NCBI GenBank assembly: GCA_964515255.1
Contig: CAZETL010000003.1
Span: forward strand, 1 to 32,780
Length of the DNA: 32,780 bases
Direction of reading: 5' to 3'
Source: GCA-016699975 sp964515255
Lineage (GTDB): Bacteria; Patescibacteriota; Minisyncoccia; Moranbacterales; UBA1568
Shown piece after piece: positions 23,933 to 31,611 of the stretch. Position numbers and translations under genes: made by a program. The notes under the pieces were generated by a model that worked only from the letters and a program-made list of their open reading frames with translations, did not search any database and was not told where the DNA came from. Numbering within the stretch: the first letter of the stretch is position 1; the number at the start of each line of letters is the position of its first letter.

Positions 23933-23949
23933 GAATGAATCTCGCCTGG

Positions 23950-23978
23950 TTGACAATGAAAGAGAAATCGGCTACAAA
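23950..23978 (+). promoter_or_regulatory. Promoter of the 24061 gene
   Basis: TTGACA (23950-23955) matches the consensus; a 17-base spacer leads to TACAAA (23973-23978). It follows the terminator at 23895-23932 and gives a leader of about 75 bases before ATG 24061. Confidence 0.65.
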
Positions 23979-24060
23979 AGCATGGCGTTCTGGAGTTTCT
24001 TAGAGCGCGGTCGCAGGAGTAGTTTTTTTACAAGTCATACACAGGTTCCGAGGAGGAACA

Positions 24061-24594
24061 ATGGCAGAAGAAAATCGTACTGAAATCCGGACGCCGGAGC
24101 AGGTTTTGGAAGTTCTTCAGGGAACTCCGTTCGAGTTCCTCGTGAACGCGCTCCGCTACGGCGTAGGTGAATTCGATTCCAAGCTTGAGGATGTGGCCGA
24201 TGGCGAGAATGTCATCGGCGAGGCGACGGAGATCGAACTTATTTTTCGCGCAGCAGGGATCGATGCTGCGCAATGCGCGATGCGCATCAGGGAAGAGAAT
24301 AATGAGAAGGTCTGCTCGACTCCGCCCAGAGATCAGGAATCTCCCGATTTCTGTCAATTCGTTCGGAAGAATAAGGTGAATCATGAGTTGCTGAGCCAGC
24401 TCGCAGAAACCATGGCCTTGCTTCTCTGGTTCTCGGTGGAAGGGCGAATGAATTTGTATGATCGCCCAATGAGCATCGGAGTGCGAAAGGGGGGTGTTCT
24501 GGTTTCCCTGGCGACTCCTAAAGAGGAAGAGGTAAACCACTTGTCTCTCGGCCACGCTATCCTTCAATTCCTTGTAGAGGAATCCGATGGCTGA
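24061..24594 (+). CDS. Cytoplasmic protein of unknown function, single-gene unit
   Basis: A 177-residue acidic protein with no signal peptide or membrane helix. The start is well supported: AGGAGG lies five bases before ATG 24061. The N-terminal part looks helical (TPEQVLEVLQGTPFEFLVNA), and the middle has three scattered cysteines (AAQCAM, KVCSTP, DFCQFV) that do not form a recognised metal site. A hydrophobic helix (ELLSQLAETMALLLWFSVEG, residues about 109-128) is probably buried. I do not recognise a family. With its own promoter (23950-23978) and terminator (24609-24645) it is a monocistronic unit, which suggests independent regulation. Confidence 0.85.
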   Translation: MAEENRTEIRTPEQVLEVLQGTPFEFLVNALRYGVGEFDSKLEDVADGENVIGEATEIELIFRAAGIDAAQCAMRIREENNEKVCSTPPRDQESPDFCQFVRKNKVNHELLSQLAETMALLLWFSVEGRMNLYDRPMSIGVRKGGVLVSLATPKEEEVNHLSLGHAILQFLVEESDG

Positions 24595-24608
24595 TTGAAA
24601 GACTACCG

Positions 24609-24645
24609 AAAGCCGCGTGCAATGTTCTTGCAAGGCGGCTTTTTT
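24609..24645 (+). terminator. Intrinsic terminator of the 24061 gene
   Basis: AAAGCCGC (24609-24616) pairs with GCGGCTTT (24635-24642), with further pairing inside the loop (TGCAA with TTGCA), followed by a T-run to 24645. Confidence 0.85.
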
Positions 24646-24646
24646 A

Positions 24647-24674
24647 TTGACGTTCTTTTTTGTCGTGCTACAAT
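24647..24674 (+). promoter_or_regulatory. Promoter of tRNA-Lys
   Basis: TTGACG (24647-24652), 16 bases, TACAAT (24669-24674, five of six matches). It starts one base after the previous terminator. The transcript would begin near 24681, leaving about 50 bases to be trimmed before the tRNA. Confidence 0.75.
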
Positions 24675-24732
24675 TTCACCCGGCAGGGCTTCCGCAGCCT
24701 GTTTTTGTTGATGGAAGTTCCATGATAGAGTA

Positions 24733-24804
24733 GGGTCGGTAGCTCAGTGGTAGAGCAGCTCCCTTTTAAGGAGAATGTCGTGGGTTCGATCCCCACCCGA
24801 CCCA
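24733..24804 (+). tRNA. tRNA-Lys (anticodon TTT)
   Basis: Cloverleaf: acceptor GGGTCGG/CCGACCC, D-arm GCTC/GAGC, anticodon stem GCTCC/GGAGA (outer pair G-A mismatched) around CTTTTAA, and T-arm GTGGG/CCCAC with loop TTCGATC. Anticodon TTT reads AAA and AAG. The discriminator is A 24804 and the next bases are CAT, so CCA is not encoded. Confidence 0.96.
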
Positions 24805-24865
24805 CATTGTTGCGTCCTTGAAGTTCTGAGGCATTGGCTGGGTTTTCTCTTAGTTCTTAATTTCT

Positions 24866-25915
24866 ATGAAGAGAATCGTATTTGCATCCGTAGTTGCATT
24901 CGCTGCATTTTCTCTTTCTGGTTGTTCGTTCCCAGGATCATCGCAAACGGGCTCCGGGCCTGCAATTCTGAAATCGGTTGACGGAGGTAAAAGTTATTCG
25001 CCGAAAGTGTCGATTGATGCGAAAACGTCAATATCGTCAGCGGAAATACTCTCCTTTGTCTTTGAAATAGGAAATCCGAAGCGCATCACTATCGGGACGA
25101 AATCGGACGGGGTGTTCGTCTCCGAGAATGGCGCTGAAACGTGGAAAAAGCTCAACTTTCCTCCGACGAAGACATATGGGATTGTTTCGGACTGGAGTCG
25201 GCCAGAACGGCTTTATGCGACTGGCGAGTGGCAGGGACAGGGGAAGCTGTACCGGAGCGATGATCGCGGAGGGAAATGGACGGAAATATATACCGAACCG
25301 AATGGCGGCACAGTGCTGACGGCGCTTGCTCAGAGTCCGAAGAATCCGTCGATGCTCTTTGTCGGAACGAGTACTGGCGCGCTCCTTCGGACGGACGACG
25401 CGGGTCTCACCTGGGAGAATCTTCCAAAGGCTGAAGCCCCGATTCTCTCCTTCTCGTTTGATAGCGCGGGAGAAACGCTGTACGCGCTTGTTTCCGGGAA
25501 GGGCATTGCTCGGCTTCGCGATAATGGGAAGAAGCTTGATATGCTCCCGGGACAATCTCGCGAAACCGTGACGCTGTCGCTTCCCGCGGTAACTTCGATA
25601 GCGACCGATCCGGAGCGGTCGGGAACGGTGTATGCCGGGACGGCGAAAGGGCTTTTCAAGAGTTTGGATTTCGGAGATGCTTGGACAGAGCTGCCGATTC
25701 TTGAAAGCTCAAAGAAATTTCCGATTCGAGCAATTGCGATCAATCCAAAGAACTCGAATGAAATAGTGTATTCCGCTGCTTTGGCGATCTACAAATCCGT
25801 AGACGGAGGGCAAAGCTGGTCGGTGTATCAGTCGAAAGGGAATCGCGCCGCCGGAGTGCTGCGCTATGATCCGTCGGATCCGAACGGAGTGTATGCGGGA
25901 TATCGCTCATTCTAA
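24866..25915 (+). CDS. Lipoprotein with beta-propeller (Asp-box/BNR-like) repeats
   Basis: The signal peptide ends in a good lipobox, LSGC with C20, so the protein should be lipid-anchored outside the membrane. The rest is built of repeats of about 45-60 residues, each carrying an Asp-box-like turn: KSVDGGKSY, VSENGAETWKKL, RSDDRGGKWTEI, RTDDAGLTWENL, KSLDFGDAWTEL, KSVDGGQSWSVY. This pattern is that of the YCF48/sortilin-type or sialidase-like propeller. The catalytic arginines and tyrosine of true sialidases are not evident, so a binding role is more likely than glycosidase activity. Length is 349 residues. It follows tRNA-Lys and precedes frr by 31 bases. No Shine-Dalgarno is visible at ATG 24866. 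Confidence 0.88.
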   Translation: MKRIVFASVVAFAAFSLSGCSFPGSSQTGSGPAILKSVDGGKSYSPKVSIDAKTSISSAEILSFVFEIGNPKRITIGTKSDGVFVSENGAETWKKLNFPPTKTYGIVSDWSRPERLYATGEWQGQGKLYRSDDRGGKWTEIYTEPNGGTVLTALAQSPKNPSMLFVGTSTGALLRTDDAGLTWENLPKAEAPILSFSFDSAGETLYALVSGKGIARLRDNGKKLDMLPGQSRETVTLSLPAVTSIATDPERSGTVYAGTAKGLFKSLDFGDAWTELPILESSKKFPIRAIAINPKNSNEIVYSAALAIYKSVDGGQSWSVYQSKGNRAAGVLRYDPSDPNGVYAGYRSF

Positions 25916-25946
25916 AGCTTTCCATCATTTTTTCTTTGTTGAAAAT

Positions 25947-26504
25947 ATGTTTCAAGATATTCTGAAAGAAAAGCAAGTGCTTTTTGATGCAGCAATCGAA
26001 CATTTTTCCGATGAATCGGCGAAGGTCCGAACTGGTCGGGCGACTCCGGCCCTTGTCGATCATGTGATGGTGGACTACTACAACGTGCGCCAGCCGCTTC
26101 GGCAAATTGCAAGCGTATCGGCTCCCGAGGCGCGGCTCATTGTGATCCAGCCATGGGACAAAGGTTCGCTTGTTATGATTGAGTCGGCGATTCGAGAGGC
26201 GAATCTTGGTTTGAATCCGGCAAATGACGGAAATGTCATCCGGCTTTCGGTTCCGCCGCTTACCGAAGAGCGCCGCAGAGACCTTGTGAAATCACTGAAT
26301 CGGCTTGCGGAAGATGCTCGGATCGCCATCCGGACTGTTCGCGAAGACATATGGAAAGAAATTCAAGACGCAGAGAGATCGGGCGGGATGGGCGAGGATG
26401 AGAAATTTCGGGGTAAGGAAGAATTGCAGAAAACCGTCGAACGATATAATGATCGGGTTGAGGAGTTGCGAAAAAAGAAAGAAGCGGAAATTTTGACGGT
26501 GTAG
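25947..26504 (+). CDS. frr: Ribosome recycling factor
   Basis: Splits post-termination ribosomes together with EF-G. The three-helix bundle is complete: MFQDILKEKQVLFDAAIEHF, then KVRTGRATPALVDHV with the conserved RTGRA, the domain II beta region (YYNVRQPLRQIASVSAPEAR, IVIQPWDKG) and the C-terminal helix (ELQKTVERYNDRVEELRKKK). From ATG 25947 it has 185 residues, the classical length; the frame runs 27 codons further upstream into the preceding gene, but those are not part of the family. No Shine-Dalgarno is visible. rseP follows after 33 bases. Confidence 0.97.
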   Translation: MFQDILKEKQVLFDAAIEHFSDESAKVRTGRATPALVDHVMVDYYNVRQPLRQIASVSAPEARLIVIQPWDKGSLVMIESAIREANLGLNPANDGNVIRLSVPPLTEERRRDLVKSLNRLAEDARIAIRTVREDIWKEIQDAERSGGMGEDEKFRGKEELQKTVERYNDRVEELRKKKEAEILTV

Positions 26505-26537
26505 TGAAAGTATTCTTTTGTTTTCTATTCCAGAATT

Positions 26538-27689
26538 ATGGAGGCATTTCTGATTTTTGTCGTTGTTCTCGGCGCGCTGGTATTCGTTCACGAGCTCGGG
26601 CATTTCATTGTCGCGCGTCGGAACGGAATGAAGGTTGATGAGTTTGGATTTGGTTTTCCGCCCCGGCTCGTTGGATTCGTATGGGATGGGGAGAAGAAGC
26701 GATACGCGCTTGTTCGCGGGAACCGGGAGATTTCATCGTCTCACACGATCTACTCGGTCAACTGGATTCCTTTTGGCGGATTTGTCCGTATAAAGGGAGA
26801 GAATGGCGAGGGCGCCCATGATCCAGACAGTTTCGCTTCGAAAGGAGCTTGGCCGAGGATAAAAACGCTCGCGGCCGGGGTTGTAATGAACTTTCTTTTT
26901 GCGTGGTTTCTCATTTCAATTGTCCTCATGCTTGGATTTCCGCGAGCGATCGATGAAGGCGAGCGGGTGAATCCTTCGGAAATCGAAGTGCAAATAGCGC
27001 AAGTAGTTCCTGGAACTCCCGCGGAGAAAATGGGTTTCCGAATGGGCGATGTCATCGTTTCGGCAAATGGAGAATCGCTTCTTCGCGTCGCGCGAGTGCA
27101 GGCGATCATCCAAGAGAACAAAGGAAGGGAAATGGCATTTCAGGTTCGCCGCGGCGAGGCGATGCTGACGCTTCGCGGCGTACCGAGAGTCGAATACCCT
27201 TCAAACGAAGGTGCGATCGGAATTGCGCTTGGCGAAACGGTAATTGCGAAATATTCGTTTTTTGAAGCGATAGTGCAGGGCGCGGTCAACACGTGGGACA
27301 ATGCCGTTATGATGGTCGTTGGAATTGGGAAGTTGATCGCAGGACTTTTCTCTGGGGGAGGGGCAGCGATGCAAGACGTTTCAGGCCCGGTCGGTATCGC
27401 GTACCTTACGAAGGAGGTATCCAGTCTCGGATTTGTCTACCTGCTCTACTTTACGGCGATTCTTAGTATCAATCTGGGGGTTCTCAATATCATTCCGTTT
27501 CCAGCACTTGACGGTGGGAGAATACTCTTCGTACTTCTTGAGAAGGTGAAAGGCTCGCCGGTGAGCGAACGAGTTGAAGGATATTTCCATCAATTCGGGT
27601 TCCTTCTTCTCATCTTGCTTATGATCGCCGTAACCGTCCATGATTTCTCAAAATTTGATATTCTTGGGAAAATCAGAGGTCTTTTCTAG
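26538..27689 (+). CDS. rseP: Site-2 membrane metalloprotease RseP/RasP
   Basis: Intramembrane zinc protease that cleaves within membrane helices, for example of anti-sigma factors or spent signal peptides. The zinc motif HELGH (H18, E19, H22) is in the first helix; a PDZ domain (VVPGTPAEKMGFRMGDVIVS, residues about 155-225) sits in the middle, and the third zinc ligand lies in NIIPFPALDGGRILFVLLE, where the aspartate is conserved. There are four membrane helices. Length of 383 residues is normal. The order frr then rseP, without the uppS, cdsA and dxr usually between them, reflects a trimmed version of a common bacterial cluster. Confidence 0.96.
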   Translation: MEAFLIFVVVLGALVFVHELGHFIVARRNGMKVDEFGFGFPPRLVGFVWDGEKKRYALVRGNREISSSHTIYSVNWIPFGGFVRIKGENGEGAHDPDSFASKGAWPRIKTLAAGVVMNFLFAWFLISIVLMLGFPRAIDEGERVNPSEIEVQIAQVVPGTPAEKMGFRMGDVIVSANGESLLRVARVQAIIQENKGREMAFQVRRGEAMLTLRGVPRVEYPSNEGAIGIALGETVIAKYSFFEAIVQGAVNTWDNAVMMVVGIGKLIAGLFSGGGAAMQDVSGPVGIAYLTKEVSSLGFVYLLYFTAILSINLGVLNIIPFPALDGGRILFVLLEKVKGSPVSERVEGYFHQFGFLLLILLMIAVTVHDFSKFDILGKIRGLF

Positions 27690-27719
27690 GAAAGCCCGGT
27701 TTTCAGTGGGGTCTGATGC

Positions 27720-27755
27720 AATACATATGGCTTATTTAAGCCATATGTATTTTTT
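27720..27755 (+). terminator. Strong intrinsic terminator of the frr-rseP unit
   Basis: ATACATATGGCTTA (27721-27734) and its exact complement TAAGCCATATGTAT (27737-27750), with one more A-T pair outside, form a 15-bp stem followed by five Ts. The two-base centre means the top pairs open to form the loop. Being nearly a perfect palindrome, it could also bind a dimeric protein. Confidence 0.85.
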
Positions 27756-27760
27756 AAGCC

Positions 27761-27789
27761 TTGACAAAATCAATATTTTCGTGTAATGT
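27761..27789 (+). promoter_or_regulatory. Promoter of the Wzz-like gene
   Basis: TTGACA (27761-27766), 17 bases, TAATGT (27784-27789). It begins five bases after the terminator and gives a short leader of about 20 bases before ATG 27818. Confidence 0.75.
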
Positions 27790-27817
27790 CTCTAGTTCGC
27801 ATCTTTAGAGGATTGAG

Positions 27818-28633
27818 ATGGCTCTTATGGCTATGGAATACGCATCATTTTTTTCTCTTGTGAAGCGGAAGTGGATAAGCATGCTTCTTGCCGGATTTCT
27901 CGCGGGATCTGTTTCGTTTTTTGCGTTCATTTTTTTCTCGAAGCCGTTCAAGGTTACGACCGACTTCCTAGTAGTGCAGACGGGAGCGGGCCAATCGCAG
28001 GATTTCTACTCCATGCTGAAGTCTTCTGAGTATCTCGGAAAAGTGCTTTCGCAATCGATAGGAAGCGAGAAGTTTATCGGAGCGGTCGTTGAAACCGGCG
28101 GCGTCGATGGGAATTTTCTCCCGCAAAATCCGAAGGACCGTCTCGAATCTTGGGAAAAAATGGTGAAAGTATCGAGCAATCCGGACGTCGGATCGCTCCA
28201 TATCGCCGTATATGGGAAGAGCGACCGAGATGCGCTTCGCGTTTCGCAGGCGGTAGGAAAGGTGCTGATCGAGAAGAACGCGCTCTTTCGGAGCGGAGAC
28301 GAAAAAAGCATAGAAATTCGAACGCTCTCCGGTCCTATTGTCGAGAAGAATCCCGAGATCCAATATCTCGTTCTCATATCGATTTCCGGTTTTATCTTCG
28401 GTGCCTCGCTCTTTATTTTGTTTGTGTTTTTGAAATTTGAAGCGAAGTCAAAGGAAATCTTTCTTTTCGAGGAGAAGCCATTGGGATCGGGGAAGAAATC
28501 GCAAGAGGCGGGTGAAGTGAAAGGCCCCGAACAACCTGGACAGGCGATCAATGCGAACAACGGAAACGGTATCGAGAAACCAGAATCAGCGACGGCTTAT
28601 CTCGGCGATCGCTTGATATTTGAGAAGGAATAG
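27818..28633 (+). CDS. Wzz/YveK-like polysaccharide chain-length regulator
   Basis: Polysaccharide co-polymerase fold: a cytoplasmic tip, membrane helix 1 (residues about 18-40), an outer domain with FKVTTDFLVVQTG, the helical middle and a beta return (SLHIAVYGKSDRDALRVSQAV), then membrane helix 2 (about 187-208) and a hydrophilic cytoplasmic tail of about 60 residues. Such proteins set the length of O-antigen or capsule chains. There is no attached tyrosine kinase domain. The tail (EAGEVKGPEQPGQAINANNG) is low-complexity. GAGGA lies about eight bases before ATG 27818. The adjacent polymerase/ligase-like gene at 32239 and the glycosyltransferases earlier in the window fit this role. Confidence 0.8.
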   Translation: MALMAMEYASFFSLVKRKWISMLLAGFLAGSVSFFAFIFFSKPFKVTTDFLVVQTGAGQSQDFYSMLKSSEYLGKVLSQSIGSEKFIGAVVETGGVDGNFLPQNPKDRLESWEKMVKVSSNPDVGSLHIAVYGKSDRDALRVSQAVGKVLIEKNALFRSGDEKSIEIRTLSGPIVEKNPEIQYLVLISISGFIFGASLFILFVFLKFEAKSKEIFLFEEKPLGSGKKSQEAGEVKGPEQPGQAINANNGNGIEKPESATAYLGDRLIFEKE

Positions 28634-28642
28634 CGGTATAGT
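28613..28642 (+). promoter_or_regulatory. Probable promoter of the lipoprotein/LysM pair
   Basis: TTGATA (28613-28618), 18 bases, TATAGT (28637-28642). It straddles the end of the Wzz-like gene and would give a leader of about 130 bases for the gene at 28782. Confidence 0.6.
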
Positions 28643-28663
28643 GGGATTCTTCCCTCGTGCAAA

Positions 28664-28690
28664 GAATCCGGAGCTTTCGGTTCCGGATTC
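28664..28690 (+). repeat. Perfect hairpin in the 28782 leader
   Basis: GAATCCGGA (28664-28672) and TCCGGATTC (28682-28690) are exact complements with a 9-base loop. There is no U-tract, so it is a leader structure or protein site rather than a full terminator. The core TCCGGA recurs in the hairpin ahead of the gene at 31612. Confidence 0.55.
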
Positions 28691-28781
28691 CGGCAGGAGG
28701 GACGAGCGAAAAACGCCCGTCTTGTTCATTGAAAACTGATTCTTGTTTTTTGCTGCGCTATTAAGCGCGAGGAGGTGGTTT

Positions 28782-29645
28782 GTGAGTATTCTGTTGAGGG
28801 TTTTCCTGCTTGCCGCTTTGTTTGCGGCTGGCGGGTGCGCGAGTTTTTCTGTGAAGCCGCTTCCGGCGGATATGCCGGAACAACCGTGGCAGGCGAAGGC
28901 GATTCAATTTGACCTTCAGCTTGTTGAGCGGACAAGGAAGCTTTCCGCGATTATTGTTCGCGCCACGGATAATTGGGTCCGGAGCGAACGGAGCGGGACG
29001 CTTCCGGTCGGATCGACTGGCCGGATAGCGGTTGTGCGGAATGCCTGGCGAGCCATTGCTTTTCTCCCTGACGGGAGCGAAGTGGAAACATCGGCTCTCC
29101 TTGGTCCGAACAACAACTTGGTTGTTTTACTGCCAGGTATTGATAGTGACCAGGCTCAATTCGCGAAAGTTCTCGTGCTATCCGGGTTGTCCGCATTCGC
29201 ATTGGATTCGTCCGGTCGCGAATACGGAAACGACTCCGGGCTTGAAATAAAGCAGTTGCTCGATGGGGTAAGAAGCGGATCAATTTCGATTCCCGTTCCG
29301 AAAACCGTTGAAAACCTGAATCTGGGAACGGAAAACGGAGACTTCTTCTTGAAGGGGCTTTCCGCGATGTTTCCGGAGGAGAAGCTGATTGCGGGAAAAA
29401 GATATCGCGTGGCAGCGACGGCTCCGGAAGGTTTGGAGCGCGCGACGCACGGGTATCTCTCGCCGGATGACAGAGTCATTTCCTATGCCGAGCTTTTTTT
29501 GGCTCCCGGCATGGGGTGGATTGCGGTCGGCGAGTCCGTGGCTCGCAGCGTGTACCAGGTGGGGACGGCAAAGCCGCAAGGCCCGTACCGTCTCTCGGAA
29601 ACTCAAAACATTACTCCCGAAAGGGAAAAGGCAGGTGACCAATGA
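28782..29645 (+). CDS. Exported probable lipoprotein, unknown function
   Basis: From GTG 28782 the protein has 287 residues and begins with a signal peptide (VFLLAALFAAGGC); C19 may be a lipidation site, although the lipobox AGGC is imperfect. AGGAGG at 28770-28775 stands six bases before the GTG, which decides this start over the frame opening at 28743. The mature part has several beta-rich segments (RIAVVRNAWRAIAFLPDGSE, NNNLVVLLPGID, GKRYRVAATAPEG) but no recognised domain. Its stop overlaps the start of the LysM gene in ATGA, so both are translationally coupled and probably act together at the surface. Confidence 0.8.
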   Translation: MSILLRVFLLAALFAAGGCASFSVKPLPADMPEQPWQAKAIQFDLQLVERTRKLSAIIVRATDNWVRSERSGTLPVGSTGRIAVVRNAWRAIAFLPDGSEVETSALLGPNNNLVVLLPGIDSDQAQFAKVLVLSGLSAFALDSSGREYGNDSGLEIKQLLDGVRSGSISIPVPKTVENLNLGTENGDFFLKGLSAMFPEEKLIAGKRYRVAATAPEGLERATHGYLSPDDRVISYAELFLAPGMGWIAVGESVARSVYQVGTAKPQGPYRLSETQNITPEREKAGDQ

Positions 29646-31330
29646 ATCGTTTTTTCCTTTGTCTCTTTTTCGTTTTTATTTTCCTGGGCGGCAACGCTTG
29701 GGCGGATGAGGCGAAGAAGGACTGCATTACCGTGCAGCCCGGCGACAATCTGACGAAGATTGCTCGCACGTTGGACACGACGGTTTCGGATCTTGCCGGG
29801 AAAAACGGCATTGAAAACCCGAACCGCATCAATCCGGGACAGATCATCTGTCTGGAAGGCGGACAAAAACCAACCAAAGCTTCGAAAGAGCCGGAGACGG
29901 GTGTGGCGAGCAATGCCCCGACGGGGTATGCGCCGTACGCCGAAACAGGCGTCAACCCGCTTGTTCCGGAAGGGAAGCGGAATCCGCAACTGCTTTCTCA
30001 AGTCGAAAAAGATGCATTGCATCATATCGGCGCAAGTGGGCAGGATATCGACGCTATCGAAGCGGCGATCTCAGGAGGAAAAGCGGAAGCGATTTCGCTG
30101 CTTCCCGGGACGAAGTTTGTTTCGATGTCCGAGCGCGGCGGGAAGGGAAAGAGCGTGAAAATCACTCGGAACCGTATCGCGACATGGAAAGCGCCAGAAA
30201 AAGCCGTAGTCGTCACGCTTTCTGACGGGCGGAAAATTGCCCGGATCGAATCGTGCTTCAACTGGGCGCATGTCGAGGTGGAGCCGACGCGGTCAGCAAG
30301 TATCGCTGTTGCAGCGGTGACGCCGCAACTAGAGCCGACTCCGGAACCAGGCGTTGAACTCTGCGATCTGGACGACCACGACCTTTTTGCGTCTGTGGGA
30401 CGGACTGATGGAAATGGGTCAAAGACTGGTTGGCGGTACGCTGCCGGGTTTGCCTGCATTGCCCAGGGTCGCGTCGACGGCGGCACGGTGAAAGCTGGTG
30501 TTGCCGGCGTGTACGGCGACCATAGCGGTCGCGCGACGGCTGACGGATTCCGGTATAGCGGAAATAAGTTCGCTTGGGGTCCGGCGGTGAAGTACCTGGA
30601 TGACGATGGCTGGGACGCTCGCCTCGGAGTTCTCCTTTGGGGGAAATTCCACAGCGACGGACACAGCGCCGACGGGAAGTATGTTCAGAAGCGCGATTTC
30701 AGTATGCGCGGGCTGGACTTCGGGATGAACCTGTATCAGCGGGAGATTGACGGGGAGAAGTGGTTCCCCAAGCTGCAGCTCTACGGGGCGTATTCCGTTC
30801 TCTCCGGTAAGAAACTCAGCCACTCGTGGGAAGGGGTTTCGATTCCGGATACAGGCAACCTTGAGAGCGATTCCTTGCTCTCCGTCGGTGCTCGGCTGTT
30901 CGTCTACCAGGCGGCAGTGAAGCCATGGATCTCCGTCGAATACTTCGCCGAACGCCCCTCTGCCGGGAATCTTACCGGAATGATCGGCGTGACGGACGAA
31001 GACGAGATTCTTTGGGCCGGAGTCGGCTTTACTCGGAACCTCGAAAAAGGAGGAACTGCCCGATCGTGGATGGTGGGCGTTGATGTTGGAAATGGAATTC
31101 GCGTTCTTCGGGGCAAGCTGCGGCACGATGAGTGGGTCGCTGCGAATACCTCGCACTACGACGAGGAGACTGGGGCGTTTTCACTCGCTAAGAGTCCAAG
31201 TCAGCGCGAAACCGCTGGGCAAAGCAATGCCCCTCGACCCGCTGCACGAGTTCCTGCCGCGATTGCTCCGATTCCAGTTTCTGCTGAGAAGCAGAATCCA
31301 TCCGGTTTCGGAGCAAGCTGGAACGGCTGA
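29642..31330 (+). CDS. Secreted LysM protein with a long beta-rich C-terminal domain
   Basis: Signal peptide (residues 1-21, FIFLGGNAWA) and one LysM domain (about 28-72: CITVQPGDNLTKIARTLD, NPNRINPGQIICL), which binds glycan chains of peptidoglycan. A linker and a small domain (KISLLPGTKF-like, VVVTLSDGRKIARIESCFNW, about 100-230) follow. Residues about 245-490 are a series of amphipathic beta-strands rich in G, Y and W with polar turns (AWGPAVKYLDDDGWDARLGV, FSMRGLDFGMNLYQRE, SLLSVGARLFVYQAAVKPWI), as in outer-membrane barrels or secreted beta-sandwiches. The C-terminal 60 residues are proline- and alanine-rich and do not end in an aromatic residue, as true outer-membrane proteins usually do. 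No known family is recognised for the whole protein. Confidence 0.8.
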   Translation: MNRFFLCLFFVFIFLGGNAWADEAKKDCITVQPGDNLTKIARTLDTTVSDLAGKNGIENPNRINPGQIICLEGGQKPTKASKEPETGVASNAPTGYAPYAETGVNPLVPEGKRNPQLLSQVEKDALHHIGASGQDIDAIEAAISGGKAEAISLLPGTKFVSMSERGGKGKSVKITRNRIATWKAPEKAVVVTLSDGRKIARIESCFNWAHVEVEPTRSASIAVAAVTPQLEPTPEPGVELCDLDDHDLFASVGRTDGNGSKTGWRYAAGFACIAQGRVDGGTVKAGVAGVYGDHSGRATADGFRYSGNKFAWGPAVKYLDDDGWDARLGVLLWGKFHSDGHSADGKYVQKRDFSMRGLDFGMNLYQREIDGEKWFPKLQLYGAYSVLSGKKLSHSWEGVSIPDTGNLESDSLLSVGARLFVYQAAVKPWISVEYFAERPSAGNLTGMIGVTDEDEILWAGVGFTRNLEKGGTARSWMVGVDVGNGIRVLRGKLRHDEWVAANTSHYDEETGAFSLAKSPSQRETAGQSNAPRPAARVPAAIAPIPVSAEKQNPSGFGASWNG

Positions 31331-31385
31331 ATCAACAAAAAAAACTGCTGCGCAATGTATGGAGGGCAGCAAGCGGAACAGAATT

Positions 31386-31397
31386 CTCCATATGGAG
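31386..31397. repeat. 12-base perfect palindrome upstream of the 31612 promoter
   Basis: CTCCATATGGAG reads the same on both strands and lies about 40 bases before the -35 box at 31436. It has the size and symmetry of an operator for a dimeric regulator; there is no direct evidence for binding. Confidence 0.35.
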
Positions 31398-31435
31398 TAA
31401 TGAAGTACGAGCTGCGCTCCTCGATGGCGAGCGTC

Positions 31436-31464
31436 TTGACAAGAATCAGTTATTGGGCTACATT
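31436..31464 (+). promoter_or_regulatory. Promoter of the 31612 gene
   Basis: Consensus TTGACA (31436-31441), 17 bases, TACATT (31459-31464). Start expected near 31471, giving a leader of about 140 bases that contains several hairpins. Confidence 0.7.
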
Positions 31465-31488
31465 TGGAAATCACTTCAAGTGTAGCCC
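31455..31488 (+). repeat. Inverted repeat overlapping the -10 box
   Basis: GGGCTACATTT (31455-31465) pairs with AAGTGTAGCCC (31478-31488) over eleven positions with one wobble. It covers the -10 box and the likely transcription start, a place suited to a repressor site. Confidence 0.5.
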
Positions 31489-31494
31489 CCTTAA

Positions 31495-31526
31495 CAGAGT
31501 TTTCAACAATATGGTTGAACTCTCTG
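31495..31526 (+). repeat. Leader stem-loop of the 31612 gene
   Basis: CAGAGTTTTCAAC (31495-31507) and GTTGAACTCTCTG (31514-31526) pair at eleven of thirteen positions around a 6-base loop. A further small hairpin (TTCCGGA 31582-31588 with TCCGGAG 31594-31600) covers the first part of the ribosome-binding region. Confidence 0.45.
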
Positions 31527-31611
31527 CGGAGGAAGGATACTTCGCAATCAATGACAGGAGTTGTTTCTTAAAAATTTTTTCTTCCGGAAAAAATCCGGAG
31601 AGGAGCTTCTG

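Noticed and set aside
23676..24083. 135-residue plus-strand frame
   Set aside because: It runs through a strong terminator (23895-23932), a promoter (23950-23978) and the start of the next gene, with codon use unlike its neighbours.
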